Shown: positions 1 to 8,680, numbered from the stretch's first letter. The stretch is 54,749 nucleotides of DNA from Phycisphaerales bacterium (GCA_029260555.1 JAJDCZ010000053.1:1-54749), one strand, 5' to 3'. The notes: generated by a model from the letters alone, not told the origin. Made by a program: numbers and translations.

Positions 1-65
1 GGGACGCGTTCTTCGATGTTGAAGGCCACGAAGATCGCCTGCTGCCGATGAACCTGTCCTCGCAT
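1..65 (-). CDS. Probable IS transposase, N-terminal fragment (cut by window edge)
   Basis: The minus strand reads from an ATG at 65-63 to the window edge and gives about 21 residues beginning MRGQVHRQQAIFVAFNIEER. The pattern 'M-G-x-x-x-x-Q-x-x-(L/I)F-V-x-F-x-(L/I)E-(E/D)RVP' resembles the start of IS4/IS5/IS1182-like DDE transposases, which usually continue 'DHPLR'. A strong ribosome-binding site AAGGAG (79-74 on the minus strand) lies 8 nt before the ATG, which supports this strand over an overlapping plus-strand frame. The catalytic residues and the far inverted repeat are outside the window, so family and integrity cannot be judged. Confidence 0.6.
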   Translation of the reverse strand, partial: MRGQVHRQQAIFVAFNIEERV

Positions 66-761
66 GGGTCAGTCTCCTTGTTCGGTGTGGATGAACAAGA
101 TAACACAACTTGAGGTGAGTTGCTTAGCGGCCTGCTAGTACCTGATATATCCCTCGTATGGGTACCACAGCCAGCTTCTCCTTTTCACAAGTTTTTTTCA
201 TCGGTTTGGATTGTCGAAACAGGTCGCAAATCGACAGCTTCGCCTCAAGTGTGACTCTTCATGCCACACTCGCATCATCGACAATCGGATAACAAACCTA
301 AATCAATGGCATTCACAATTGGGACAAACAAGTGGTATTATGAGGGTCCGTCTAATTGTGGACTACTCGTGTGCTAATCAATAAAATTATTACCCGGTAC
401 CGGGTGTTGGCAGAGCATTTGTAATCCCCTGAACAAGGGGTGTTGGTACGCCCTTTCAATGGCGACAATGAATCTGTCAACGAATCCAGAATCCGATCAG
501 GTTAAGCAGTGCAGGTTGAGGCTCAGTCGTACGCATCAAGCGAATTGACTCGGGTATGTCTTTGTGAGCGGGTAAACGCTGTGAACATCAATAGGAATAG
601 GGCTGCGTCCAGGAATGGCAAACATGGCATGAGGTCCGAGGCTGAAGCCTTGTGCAATGTAGTTGGATCTGGAGCGTTGGATCGCGGAGTCAGGCAGTCG
701 ATAATCCTCTGGCAGGGTTGATTGTCTGTAACCTCAGAGCGGGTGCGAAGGAGTTGAGAAG
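66..761. other. Intergenic stretch, no convincing gene
   Basis: No reading frame here has both a ribosome-binding site and a recognisable protein; frames of 70-104 codons on both strands overlap each other and look random. The left part should contain one end of the IS element. The middle holds a candidate sigma-70 promoter (312-341), a perfect palindrome ACCCGGTACCGGGT (391-404) and a small hairpin CCCCT-GAAC-AAGGGG near 426-440. The right part is probably the untranslated leader of the secreted protein at 762. Confidence 0.5.
312..341 (+). promoter_or_regulatory. Candidate sigma-70 promoter
   Basis: TTCACA (312-317) and TATTAT (336-341) are separated by 18 nt and lie about 420 nt upstream of the dockerin-bearing secreted protein. 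This is a motif match only, in a gene-poor AT-richer stretch. Confidence 0.3.
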
Positions 762-1952
762 ATGCGAAAACACCTCTTTCTTGCAATGATTCTTTCAGTC
801 TGCAATATCGCTGTCGGCTCGGACTGCACAAATACATCGGTGGGGTTTACGCCGATCAACGATCTGGATTCGGGGTTGTATCTCGGTCAGTTTCAAGGCG
901 GGTTGTATCCAGATGGGATCAATGAGCCGCCGGCTGCTCATGCAGCAATGGGGGTGACTCAGGCGGGCATCATTCAGCCACTTGATGCTGCGGGCAGCCC
1001 AAACACCACTGGCCGAATCGTGCTGATTTCGATTGGGATGTCCAATACAACCCAGGAGTTCTGTTCAGCAGGCGGCGGTCTGCCATGTGACCCATGGACC
1101 TTCATGGGTCAGGCAGCGTCCAACTCGCTGGTGAATCATTCGACACTGACGATCGTCAATGGTGCCAAGGGTGGTCAGTCTGCATCGCATTGGGAGTCCT
1201 CATTGGACCCCAACTATGACAGGATTCGTGACCAGGTGCTGGGATCACAGGGACTCAGTGAGGCGCAGGTGCAGGTTGCATGGGTGAAAGTAGCCAACCC
1301 CAGGCCGACGCTTTCACTGCCGGATCCTGCTGCAGATGCGTATGACTTGCTGGGCCGACTTGGCAACATCATGCGCAGTTTGCGTACACGATATCCAAAT
1401 CTTCGGCTGGTGTTTCTTTCCAGCCGAATCTACGGGGGATACGCCAGCAGCATGCTCAGTCCTGAGCCTTACGCCTATGAGTCTGGCTTTTCAGTCAAAT
1501 GGCTTATCGAAGCGCAAATCAATCAGATGTCAGGGGGAGGGATTGACCCAATCGCTGGGAATCTGGCGCCGGGTGCTTCAGTGCCTTGGCTTGCCTGGGG
1601 GGATTACCTTTGGGCAGATGGGCTGAGCCCTCGTTCAGACGGTTTGACCTGGGCATGTGATGACTTTGATACCGATGGCACACACCCTTCACAATCAGGG
1701 GAACAAAAGGTTGGAACAGCGCTTCTGGGCTTTTTCCTGCAGTCACCATTTACAAAGGTCTGGTTTCGGGCAGATGGGGGCCAGTGCCTTGCGGACATGA
1801 ACCACGACGGCGTCGTCGATGTGCTCGATTTCTTCGCCTTTATCCAGGCTTTTGGCACGAATGCACCCCGGGCAGATATCAATGGTGATGGTTTGATCGA
1901 TGTGCTGGACTTTTTTGCATTTATTGTCGTGTTTGCAGCGGGTTGCCCGTAG
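762..1952 (+). CDS. Secreted SGNH-hydrolase-like protein with C-terminal dockerin repeats
   Basis: A 396-residue protein with an N-terminal signal peptide (MRKHLFLAMILSVCNIAVGS). The body has the blocks of an SGNH/GDSL-type esterase. 'LISIGMSN' (about residue 87) would carry the nucleophilic Ser, 'GAKGGQS' (about 127) the oxyanion Gly, and 'DGTHPS' (about 307) the Asp-x-x-His pair. The substrate is unknown; acetyl-ester or polysaccharide deacetylation is the usual role of the fold. The last 55 residues contain two type-I-dockerin-like calcium loops, DMNHDGVVDVLD and DINGDGLIDVLD, and end in 'GCP', a tail style common on exported Phycisphaerae proteins. The start is supported by AAGGAG about 9 nt upstream. 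No scaffoldin or cohesin gene is seen nearby, so the dockerin may serve surface attachment rather than a cellulosome. Confidence 0.75.
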   Translation: MRKHLFLAMILSVCNIAVGSDCTNTSVGFTPINDLDSGLYLGQFQGGLYPDGINEPPAAHAAMGVTQAGIIQPLDAAGSPNTTGRIVLISIGMSNTTQEFCSAGGGLPCDPWTFMGQAASNSLVNHSTLTIVNGAKGGQSASHWESSLDPNYDRIRDQVLGSQGLSEAQVQVAWVKVANPRPTLSLPDPAADAYDLLGRLGNIMRSLRTRYPNLRLVFLSSRIYGGYASSMLSPEPYAYESGFSVKWLIEAQINQMSGGGIDPIAGNLAPGASVPWLAWGDYLWADGLSPRSDGLTWACDDFDTDGTHPSQSGEQKVGTALLGFFLQSPFTKVWFRADGGQCLADMNHDGVVDVLDFFAFIQAFGTNAPRADINGDGLIDVLDFFAFIVVFAAGCP

Positions 1953-1986
1953 CCGAGATGCACGATGGTGCAGGCGCATGCAAAAA

Positions 1987-2058
1987 GCCACCTCGGAGAC
2001 TCGAACTCCGGACCTAAGCTTTACGAAAGCTTCGCTCTACCAACTGAGCTAAGGTGGC
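1987..2058 (-). tRNA. tRNA-Thr (anticodon CGU)
   Basis: The minus strand folds into a full cloverleaf of 72 nt. The acceptor stem GCCACCU pairs with AGGUGGC. The D arm has GCUC/GAGC, the anticodon stem AAGCU/AGCUU carries the loop UUCGUAA, and the T arm CGGAG/CUCCG carries the loop UUCGAGU. The anticodon is CGU, reading ACG threonine codons. CCA is not encoded; the 3' end runs straight into a short T-run. Confidence 0.95.
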
Positions 2059-2218
2059 AACTCGCCTGCTGAGCCGTTTGCATGGCATCGATCAGCGTCG
2101 GGCCGATGAGCCTAGCACGCGGGCTGGGATCTGGCAACTGAATGTTGGCAGGCTCGCTACCGGGCTATGCTTGTCGCCAGGGATTCAACTGAGTAAAGAG
2201 ATATAAAGGATCAAAACG

Positions 2219-2689
2219 ATGGAAACAACACTGATTATCCTCAAGCCTGATGCGGTTCAAAGAGGCCTGATGGGTCGAATCATCACCCGCTTTGAGGACA
2301 AGGGGCTGGCGATCGTGGGCTGTAAGCTCATGACCATCAGCCAGGAGCTGGCGGCGACGCATTATGAAGCCCATCAGGGCAAACCTTTCTATGACGGACT
2401 GGTTGGTTTCATGACCTCCAGCCCGGTGCTGGTGATGGCGATCCGAGGCGTTGGTGCCATCAGCATCTGCCGAAAAATGATGGGAGCGACCTTTGGTTCA
2501 AACGCTGAACCTGGCACCATCCGAGGCGACTTTGGCGTGTCCAACAGCTTCAATCTGATCCATGGCTCGGACAGCACCGAAGCTGCAACACGCGAAATGA
2601 GCCTTTTCTTTGCTGATGGCGAAGTCCAGGAACTCAACCGGGCGATCGAAGGCTGGGTCTACGACATGTCCGGCGGCGACCCCGAATAA
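2219..2689 (+). CDS. ndk: Nucleoside diphosphate kinase
   Basis: Transfers the gamma-phosphate from ATP to other nucleoside diphosphates through a phosphohistidine, balancing NTP and dNTP pools in the cytoplasm. The 156-residue length is normal for the family. The N-terminus 'ETTLIILKPDAVQRGLMG' is the classic NDK start, and 'FNLIHGSDS' (about residue 114) contains the active-site His with the following GSDS signature. The gene starts 160 nt beyond tRNA-Thr, which is on the opposite strand, and is closed by a strong terminator at 2718-2746, so it appears to be a single-gene unit. Confidence 0.97.
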   Translation: METTLIILKPDAVQRGLMGRIITRFEDKGLAIVGCKLMTISQELAATHYEAHQGKPFYDGLVGFMTSSPVLVMAIRGVGAISICRKMMGATFGSNAEPGTIRGDFGVSNSFNLIHGSDSTEAATREMSLFFADGEVQELNRAIEGWVYDMSGGDPE

Positions 2690-2717
2690 GCCTGGGTGTC
2701 ATAAATAGGTGTCTGGC

Positions 2718-2746
2718 AAAGCGTGACCTGCGGGTCACGCTTTTTT
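2718..2746 (+). terminator. Rho-independent terminator of ndk
   Basis: A perfect 8-bp stem GCGTGACC/GGTCACGC with a TGCG loop (2721-2740) is followed by six T. It lies 30 nt after the ndk stop codon. Confidence 0.9.
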
Positions 2747-2798
2747 GTGGATACATGACCAATGGTTGAAAAAAGTTTGCCCAATCGCCTGCCGAACA

Positions 2799-2827
2799 TT
2801 GACAAGGCGTTTGGGAGATGGTATGGT
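2799..2827 (+). promoter_or_regulatory. Sigma-70 promoter upstream of recA
   Basis: TTGACA (2799-2804) and TATGGT (2822-2827) are spaced exactly 17 nt apart. Transcription would start near 2834, giving a leader of about 290 nt before recA. I found no clear LexA box: neither CTGT-N8-ACAG nor GAAC-N4-GTTC is present. Confidence 0.6.
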
Positions 2828-2833
2828 CCTGTC

Positions 2834-3124
2834 GACCCGGCTCACGACCTGTGCCGTCCCGGGTTGGTCGTTACCCGCATTGGTTGGGTAAGGCCCTCGT
2901 GCATGGGCGATCGGGCGCCCACAAAGGGGTGTTTTGAAGGGCAGGCACATCAGAGTTCAAACCTGACAGCAAACGAGCCGCAACTGTGAGGGAGCGGTCT
3001 TCAAGGTTTATGCAATATCAGCTGCATCCATAAGGTTGCGGCCGTCAGAGATTGAACGAGACGGTGCTTTGCTTTTTAAAACTCAACTCGTGGCCACGCC
3101 CGACTAGAAAAAGGACAGAAGACC
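2834..3124 (+). promoter_or_regulatory. Long structured leader of recA with a cobalamin-riboswitch-like core
   Basis: About 290 nt separate the promoter from recA and contain no plausible gene. The stretch is GC-rich with several short inverted repeats, for example GGGCG/CGCCC near 2904-2922. CCGCAACTGTGA at 2978-2989 matches the conserved 'CCGCaACuGU' core of cobalamin riboswitches. It is preceded by GGGCAGGC and a CAGA/CCTGAC region that could form the P5-type arm, and followed by GTCAGAGA at about 3046, weakly similar to a B12 box. The match is partial and the association with recA would be unusual; an unrelated structured RNA is equally possible. Confidence 0.3.
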
Positions 3125-4222
3125 ATGGCCAAGACCAAGAAACCACTTCCGGAGATGCAGCCCAAGCCTAAAGATCAAAGCATGAAAGAGCAGGCTCTGG
3201 GCAGAGCACTTTCGCAGATCGAGAAAACCTTTGGCAAAGGCTCGATCATGCGGATGGATGAAGAAGCCTACCTCTCAGTTCCGGGTATTGAAACGGGTGC
3301 ATTGTCGCTGGATCTGGCATTGGGCGGGCGAGGTATTCCTCGCGGGCGCATTGTTGAAATCTTTGGCCCTGAAAGCTCAGGCAAAACCACACTTGCCCTC
3401 ACCATCGCATCCCATGCACAAAAAAAAGGCGGCGTGGCTGCATTTATCGATGCTGAGCATGCTCTTGATCCATCATGGGCTCGGAAGATCGGTGTGAACA
3501 TTGACGAGCTGCTCGTTTCTCAGCCTGACTCTGGTGAGCAGGCTTTGGAGATTTGCGAGTTGCTGGTCCGATCAAACGCCGTTGATATTATCGTGATTGA
3601 CTCCGTGGCGGCGCTCATTCCACGGGCGGAGATTCAAGGCGAGATGGGCGATTCGCATGTCGGGCTGCAGGCAAGGCTGATGAGTCAGGCCATGCGCAAA
3701 CTCACAGGCATCATCGCCCGGTCCAGTTGCACGGTTGTATTCATCAACCAGATTCGTGAGAAGATCGGCGTGATGTTCGGCTCGCCTGAGACTACCCCCG
3801 GCGGCCGGGCGCTCAAGTTCTATTCGTCTGTTCGCATTGATATCCGCCGCACTGGTGCCATCAAGGAAGGCGACCAGAATGTGGGCAACCGTATCCGGGC
3901 ACGCGTGGTCAAGAACAAGATCGCGCCGCCCTTCCGCGATGCTGAGTTTGACATCATGTTCGACGAAGGCATCAGTGCCAGTGGCGACCTTCTCGATATG
4001 GCTGTGGAAGCGGAAGTGGTACAGAAATCTGGTGCGTGGTACAGCAAGGGAGAACTTCGTATCGGGCAGGGGCGTGAAGCATCCAAGCGTTTCCTCCGCG
4101 AGAATCCCGATCTGTTTGATGAGATTCGCAAGGCTGTCATTGAAGTGAAGATGCCCAAACTCGCTTCCACACCAGTCCAGGAAGAGGTTGCAGCTGAGCA
4201 GGGCGAACTCGTCACTCAATGA
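3125..4222 (+). CDS. recA: Recombinase RecA
   Basis: The DNA strand-exchange protein that forms filaments on single-stranded DNA and triggers the SOS response. The 365 residues cover the full family length. An N-terminal basic segment leads into '[14 protein letters not shown]'. The Walker A motif is GPESSGKTT (about residues 80-88) and the Walker B strand is '[12 protein letters not shown]'. The loop '[22 protein letters not shown]' region and '[20 protein letters not shown]' correspond to DNA-binding loops L1 and L2. The C-terminus is acidic. The start ATG follows AAAGGACAG. The gene appears monocistronic behind its own promoter and long leader. Confidence 0.99.
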   Translation: MAKTKKPLPEMQPKPKDQSMKEQALGRALSQIEKTFGKGSIMRMDEEAYLSVPGIETGALSLDLALGGRGIPRGRIVEIFGPESSGKTTLALTIASHAQKKGGVAAFIDAEHALDPSWARKIGVNIDELLVSQPDSGEQALEICELLVRSNAVDIIVIDSVAALIPRAEIQGEMGDSHVGLQARLMSQAMRKLTGIIARSSCTVVFINQIREKIGVMFGSPETTPGGRALKFYSSVRIDIRRTGAIKEGDQNVGNRIRARVVKNKIAPPFRDAEFDIMFDEGISASGDLLDMAVEAEVVQKSGAWYSKGELRIGQGREASKRFLRENPDLFDEIRKAVIEVKMPKLASTPVQEEVAAEQGELVTQ

Positions 4223-4322
4223 CACCCTGCGTCCAATAACACGAATCTTGGCACCGGGAATCATCGTGTGTCTCGCTTGACGGTTTGTTGCGTATCATGG
4301 CTGAGCAAATGGAGGCTTGGCC

Positions 4323-4766
4323 ATGTACGCAGCAATCTTGATGACTCATATTCTCTGTGCAACCATCTGGACGGGTGGGCACCTGGTGCTTGCGTTGACG
4401 GTGTTGCCTAAGGCGTTGCGCAATAAATCGCCTGAAGCAGTGATTGCTTTTGAGTCGGGCTTTGAAAAGATCGCACTGCCTGCGCTTTTTGTGCAGGTTA
4501 TCACAGGGCTCTGGTTGAGTAACAATCTGCTGGGCGATTCTTCGCAATGGTTCAACATGAAAAATCCGCTCAGCCATCTGGTGCTGGGCAAGCTCATGCT
4601 GTTGAGCTTGACGCTGATCATCGCGATGCACGCCAGGATATGGCTGATGCCCAAGCTTCAAAGCCATGGCCTGAGCAAGGCATTCGTTTTTCACATTCTG
4701 AGTGTGACAGTCCTTTCGGTGTTGTTTGTTGTGGTTGGCGTGCTTTTCCGCACCGGCGGGTTCTAA
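4323..4766 (+). CDS. CopD-like four-helix membrane protein
   Basis: A 147-residue inner-membrane protein with four predicted hydrophobic segments (about residues 3-23, 50-70, 84-104 and 122-142). Histidines in the first helix (MTHILCATIWTGGHLVLA) and in helix 3 to 4 resemble the haem or copper ligand pattern of the small CopD/DUF2269-type proteins. The ATG at 4323 is chosen because GGAGG (4311-4315) lies 7 nt upstream; an in-frame TTG at 4317 is too close to that site. The function is not established; copper or haem handling is inferred from the fold only. Confidence 0.55.
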   Translation: MYAAILMTHILCATIWTGGHLVLALTVLPKALRNKSPEAVIAFESGFEKIALPALFVQVITGLWLSNNLLGDSSQWFNMKNPLSHLVLGKLMLLSLTLIIAMHARIWLMPKLQSHGLSKAFVFHILSVTVLSVLFVVVGVLFRTGGF

Positions 4767-4838
4767 AGCCGTCGCGATGCAACTTGGTCGAGTATGTGTC
4801 TGACAGCTCTATTGACCAACAACCTTCAGCGTGTGAGG

Positions 4839-4928
4839 GTGCCACGACTCGCCGTCATCGGCGCGGTAGTGTCTTGGTTATCCCCCATGTCATCTGCACG
4901 ACTGCACCCTTGGGGCGAGTAGTGGCAC
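4839..4928. repeat. REP-like palindromic element, copy 1
   Basis: Two inverted arms of about 32 nt face each other: 4839-4871 and the reverse complement of 4897-4928. Both fit the pattern GTGyCACkACTCGCC, a short variable loop, then GGCGCrGTAGTG, so each arm is itself a hairpin. The same arrangement occurs at 24037-24131. It lies in the 370-nt gap between the CopD-like gene and the PEP-CTERM gene. Confidence 0.75.
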
Positions 4929-5137
4929 CCCGTTTCGTATTCATACGAGCCATCTGATACAGCCTGTCAAAAAGCATCACAAAGTTGCGTGCAGGCAGTC
5001 TCCGTCCAGACAAATATGCCTGAGCTGATCTGCTCGCTGTAAAAAAATACAAAAAATCAGTTTACCTGCGTGAGTTGCATCGCGGGATTACGCCATCTCT
5101 GTGTCAACGAAACTTTTACCTCATAAGGAGATTTGAT

Positions 5138-5794
5138 ATGGAGAAGAAAATCGTAATGACAGCCGTGGCACTGTTTAGTGTTGCACCCTTTGCTCAGGCC
5201 AACCCGGTTGATGGCGTCTACTTTGATCTTCCAGGTTGCGATGACCATGGAATGCAGCAGGCATTTGAAGAGCTGGGAACAGGTCCCTTTTTCCCAGCAG
5301 ATGAACTGATCGCGGCAGATTCATTCTTGACCGGCGACTCGGCCTGCCCGCCAATGGACAACGGCACTGCAAGCTCGCTCGTGACCATCACGAATCTGAC
5401 CAATGGGCTCTGGGAAAATCTTTATTATGTGGCGGACCCACAGACGACATTTACCAATGTTGATGGTCGTGCTTTGAGCTTTGCAAGTGCAGCTGTGGAA
5501 ACAATCGCATTCCGCATTGATGCGGTTGGTGTGAATCGGCCACTGGTCTTTGAATCCATGACGCCTGACGGGATCTTTGAACCCGGTGAAACCTGGCAGT
5601 TCATTGTTCAGAACTTCACCAACGCCTTTGGATTGCCCGCCAGTTCACTTGGTTCTCTGGACTTTTCCGGTGCATCTGACATGGATTCACTTTCCGCAGC
5701 CAGCATCATCCAGATGCGTCCCGTTCCCACACCTGGTGCACTCACACTACTCGCCATGTCCGGCATGGTGGCGGCCAGACGCCGGCGTTCCTGA
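5138..5794 (+). CDS. Secreted PEP-CTERM-like protein (PTPG variant)
   Basis: A 218-residue exported protein of unknown role. The ATG at 5138 is chosen because AAGGAG (5125-5130) lies 7 nt before it and a signal peptide, MEKKIVMTAVALFSVAPFAQA, starts exactly there; the longer upstream frame lacks both. The C-terminus has the tripartite sorting signal: 'VPTPGALTLLA' (PEP-like motif), a hydrophobic stretch and a terminal Arg cluster RRRRS. In planctomycetes such tails are read by an exosortase/archaeosortase-type enzyme, and none is encoded here. The body has Cys pairs (PGCDD, SACPP) that may form a disulfide. Confidence 0.75.
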   Translation: MEKKIVMTAVALFSVAPFAQANPVDGVYFDLPGCDDHGMQQAFEELGTGPFFPADELIAADSFLTGDSACPPMDNGTASSLVTITNLTNGLWENLYYVADPQTTFTNVDGRALSFASAAVETIAFRIDAVGVNRPLVFESMTPDGIFEPGETWQFIVQNFTNAFGLPASSLGSLDFSGASDMDSLSAASIIQMRPVPTPGALTLLAMSGMVAARRRRS

Positions 5795-5835
5795 CTGAAA
5801 ACTGCTTGTCTCTTTTGTACTCTCTCCCAACTTCA

Positions 5836-5863
5836 AGCCGGACTCTGATATCAGGGTCCGGCT
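5836..5863. terminator. Hairpin terminator between convergent genes
   Basis: A perfect 8-bp stem AGCCGGAC/GTCCGGCT encloses a TCTGATATCAGG loop. It sits 42 nt after the PEP-CTERM stop and 31 nt beyond the end of the minus-strand sulfotransferase, so it could serve both directions. The T-run is weak on the plus strand. Confidence 0.55.
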
Positions 5864-5893
5864 TGTCGTTTAGGTGGATGTCATTCATTGCAC

Positions 5894-6655
5894 TCAATGA
5901 ATCTCAGTGCAAGAACCTTCGCAGAGCATGGCTTGAAGCTCGGGATCTGAAAGAGCATCAAGCACCTGAGCAAAGTTGCTCAGCACAACGCTCATGTCAT
6001 CACTTGTCACTTTGTGTATTCTGGTTTGCACAGCTGCGGGCTGAACAATGGGAACATCTAGGAACTCGCCAATCCGATCAAGCTCAGCCTGCTCATCTTT
6101 AAGGAAGTCTTCATAAAACACGCTGAGCTTTGGGCGGTCGAGTGATTCGACAAATTGTGCCAGACCCTCGTCAACACCCTGTCGATTGCAAACCATCTTC
6201 AGCAGCTGATCAATGTCAATCTCAAAGCAATCGGGCCGATCGGCTTCGTTGAAAAGCTGCCAATGGCCGGTTTTTTCAAAGAGCCGATGCGAGTTGATGA
6301 TGGACACTGCTGCTTTGACGACATTTCGCCTTTGCATGAAAACCACTCGCACGCCATAGTGATCAAGCAGATCTGCAAAGAGAATTTTATCAAGCACATC
6401 GCCCAGCTTGGTCTTGAACCCGATCGCTCGTACATGCTTCGGTGTTGGCTGATCGTAAAGAGATCGTACCCAGTCCAGTTGTGTATCAGCTCCTTTACCC
6501 CGCAGATGCTGGAGGTGTTCCATTTTTGCCACGACCGCAGGCTGCTGTTGAAGGATATCAATGAGATGCGTCGACCCGGTTCGGCCACCAAAGAGCACGA
6601 CGAAACGGCAAAGATTATCATTGCGATCAAAGTCTGGGGGGCTGTTGCCTGTCAT
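5894..6655 (-). CDS. Sulfotransferase-family protein
   Basis: A 253-residue cytosolic protein with the PAPS-binding signature of the sulfotransferase fold. The 5'-phosphosulfate loop is 'FGGRTGSTHLIDIL' (about residues 23-36), and the 3'-phosphate region is 'VRVVFMQRRNVVKAAVSIINS' with conserved Arg and Ser. The substrate cannot be predicted from sequence; planctomycete genomes carry many such genes, presumably for sulfated surface glycans. It is the last gene of a minus-strand operon; its ATG lies only 6 nt after the stop of the exported protein upstream, so the two are probably translationally coupled. Confidence 0.8.
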   Translation of the reverse strand: MTGNSPPDFDRNDNLCRFVVLFGGRTGSTHLIDILQQQPAVVAKMEHLQHLRGKGADTQLDWVRSLYDQPTPKHVRAIGFKTKLGDVLDKILFADLLDHYGVRVVFMQRRNVVKAAVSIINSHRLFEKTGHWQLFNEADRPDCFEIDIDQLLKMVCNRQGVDEGLAQFVESLDRPKLSVFYEDFLKDEQAELDRIGEFLDVPIVQPAAVQTRIHKVTSDDMSVVLSNFAQVLDALSDPELQAMLCEGSCTEIH

Positions 6656-6661
6656 GTCACA

Positions 6662-8101
6662 TCATCCATCGTCAATTTTGTCATCAGCGTCGATCTGATG
6701 GGGTGGTGTTGAAAAAAGCGAGACGATCCATGTGCTGAGCGATTGGACCTGCTCTTCATCAAAGAGTTCTGCGCCGAGTTCCTTAATGCCCAGCACCCGA
6801 TGATCATTGTTGAGAATCACCAGCACCAGAGCAGAGCGTTTGCTGAATCGGTCGATGGTCTTCTCAGGTGATTCGGTCCAGAACAACGATTCTTTTACAC
6901 GATCAGTTGCAGACGATTCGTTGTGTTGTTGAATCGCTGAAAGTCTCTGGTTCAGCCATTGGTCCGCTGCACTGCGATACGCCTGGGTTGAATAATCAGA
7001 CAGTTGATAGACGATCGTGCTGACACCCACCAGCCGATGCTCGTTGAGCTGCTCCTGGGCCAGATCAATCGCGTGCATGGCTTTGATGCTCTGACCAATC
7101 CGGTTCGCATGAGTCAGCCTTGCATCCGCAGCACGGAAAAACACAATCGCCAGATTCGACCGGCTTGACCCCTGCCCGGCTTGTTCAGCAGGTTCGCCTT
7201 CAGACGCTGCGGGGTCAGCCATGTTTGTATCATCAGGTTGATCAGCCCGCGAAGCGATGACCCACAGGCTTTGATCATCCTTGCGAAGTGCAAGTTCATC
7301 GCACACATCGCCAGCGTGTAATACGCTGGTGAGTCGTCCAAACTGATGCAGGCTGGGGATTTCAATGCGATTTGCGAGTGAAATCGTCCAGGTCGCAGGC
7401 GGGATTGCTTCAAAGCCGATCTGTATGGTGCGCTGATGCGAGATAGAGGCTTCAAACTGCACCAGCTGGTCATTTGATGGATCGATCGTCAACTTTGCCG
7501 GTCCATCTGGTCCAAAGCCCAGAACCTGTATCAGAGCTGCATCATCAGGAGCCTTTTGAACCTCAGCCCAGCGAACAGGCCAGACAAAAGGCTCAAACAC
7601 ACGCGACCAGTCCGCATCACCTGACCCGCCAAGCAACAGATCAACGAAACCCGTCGGCAATGGTCCAAGCTCCTGAGCGATCGCTTCTGCATTGAAAGGC
7701 TCAACGATGTCCCACGCGAGCACACCCACCGGGTCATCTTCATGCACACACACCACCCGCCCGCCTTCAGCTTGCACACGAAAAGACCCAAACGCAAGAC
7801 GCAGGCTTTCAACTGGACCCGCTCCGCCTTCATTCGATGCAGGCTCTCGCTGCACCCACACATCCACAACGCCTTGTTGATCGTCCATCCCATCCCGGCT
7901 GACCACGATGGTCAGTCGTTGATTCGTGTGCTTCTGGCTCATCGCCTGAGCAACACGGGTGAGCACTTCCTCAGGCGATAGCATGGGATCCTGTGCTGGT
8001 GTTTGTCCCAGAGCAGTGCTGGTAAGAATCAAACCTAAGAGCCAGCAGGCCAGTGCGCGCCTGGGTCCAAGTTGTGATCGCCCTGGTTGTGTTTCAGACA
8101 T
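6662..8101 (-). CDS. Exported protein of unknown function
   Basis: A 479-residue protein with a twin-arginine-free signal peptide: Arg/Gly-rich start, then 'ACWLLGLILTSTALGQ' and a cleavage site near residue 33. The first half, about residues 40-260, alternates short beta strands and has a faint LolA-like character. The second half (from about 310, 'NLAIVFFRAADARLTHANRIGQ') looks like a cysteine-free thioredoxin-like or alpha/beta domain. I do not recognise a family. ATG at 8101 is preferred over GTG at 8104 because GGAG lies 6 nt upstream. It overlaps the folK stop by 8 nt, which indicates translational coupling in the mqnC-folK operon. Confidence 0.6.
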   Translation of the reverse strand: MSETQPGRSQLGPRRALACWLLGLILTSTALGQTPAQDPMLSPEEVLTRVAQAMSQKHTNQRLTIVVSRDGMDDQQGVVDVWVQREPASNEGGAGPVESLRLAFGSFRVQAEGGRVVCVHEDDPVGVLAWDIVEPFNAEAIAQELGPLPTGFVDLLLGGSGDADWSRVFEPFVWPVRWAEVQKAPDDAALIQVLGFGPDGPAKLTIDPSNDQLVQFEASISHQRTIQIGFEAIPPATWTISLANRIEIPSLHQFGRLTSVLHAGDVCDELALRKDDQSLWVIASRADQPDDTNMADPAASEGEPAEQAGQGSSRSNLAIVFFRAADARLTHANRIGQSIKAMHAIDLAQEQLNEHRLVGVSTIVYQLSDYSTQAYRSAADQWLNQRLSAIQQHNESSATDRVKESLFWTESPEKTIDRFSKRSALVLVILNNDHRVLGIKELGAELFDEEQVQSLSTWIVSLFSTPPHQIDADDKIDDG

Positions 8102-8621
8102 CACACGCTCCGCTGAGTGGTTTCTGGTTACTCATCTGGTGGAGATGATCAACAATTGTGCGCACAGACTGGTCCAAGCCTGGCACGATCAGATTTGGCG
8201 CAATTTGCATCAAAGGCACAAGCACAAAGAGTCGTGATGCAAGCTCCGGGTGAGGTACGCATAAGCCCTGTTCGTTGATCAAGGTTGAGCCATGGATCAG
8301 CAGATCCAGATCCAGCGTTCTGGGGCCCCAGCGTTCACTTCGCACTCGGCCTTGCGCTGTTTCGATCAAGAGCAGCTCATCCAGCAGCACGCGAGGCTCA
8401 AGGCTTGTCCGCACCATGACCACCGCATTGAGAAATCGATCCTGATCAATCGGTCCCATCGGCTCAGTCTCGATGATATCCGAACCCGTGAGCACATCCG
8501 TATGCTGAATCTGATCAATCGACTTGATGGCTTGCTGAATATGGGCGCTGCGATTGCCCAAGTTCGAGCCGAGCCCGATGAATGCATCGACTTGTAGTGC
8601 AGAATCGGGCTTTGCATTCAT
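8094..8621 (-). CDS. folK: 2-amino-4-hydroxy-6-hydroxymethyldihydropteridine pyrophosphokinase (HPPK)
   Basis: Catalyses pyrophosphoryl transfer from ATP to 6-hydroxymethyl-7,8-dihydropterin in folate synthesis. The 175-residue length matches the family. Signature features are 'FIGLGSNLGNR' at the N-terminus, 'DRFLNAVV', and the catalytic segment 'RWGPRTLDLDLLIHG' with the conserved R-W-G-P-R-x-x-D-x-D. 'PHPELASRLFVLVPL' follows at the C-terminus as expected. ATG at 8621 is chosen over an upstream TTG because AGAGGA precedes it at suitable distance. It is the second gene of the minus-strand operon after mqnC. Confidence 0.96.
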   Translation of the reverse strand: MNAKPDSALQVDAFIGLGSNLGNRSAHIQQAIKSIDQIQHTDVLTGSDIIETEPMGPIDQDRFLNAVVMVRTSLEPRVLLDELLLIETAQGRVRSERWGPRTLDLDLLIHGSTLINEQGLCVPHPELASRLFVLVPLMQIAPNLIVPGLDQSVRTIVDHLHQMSNQKPLSGACDV

Positions 8622-8680
8622 CGTGGTTCCTCTGTCTTGGATCAACGCATGTGCAGTTCAATCAACTCACCCTGTTGCGT

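Noticed and set aside
3..113. Plus-strand frame of 36 residues ending at TGA 111-113, possible C-terminus of a gene
   Set aside because: The minus strand has a perfect ribosome-binding site and a transposase-like N-terminus in the same bases, and the plus-strand peptide resembles nothing.
509..837. Small frames of 70 codons (plus) and 104 codons (minus) before the secreted protein
   Set aside because: They overlap each other, lack ribosome-binding sites and have random-looking composition.
2690..3124. LexA box upstream of recA
   Set aside because: No CTGT-N8-ACAG or GAAC-N4-GTTC match was found; partial GAAC occurrences lack the second half.
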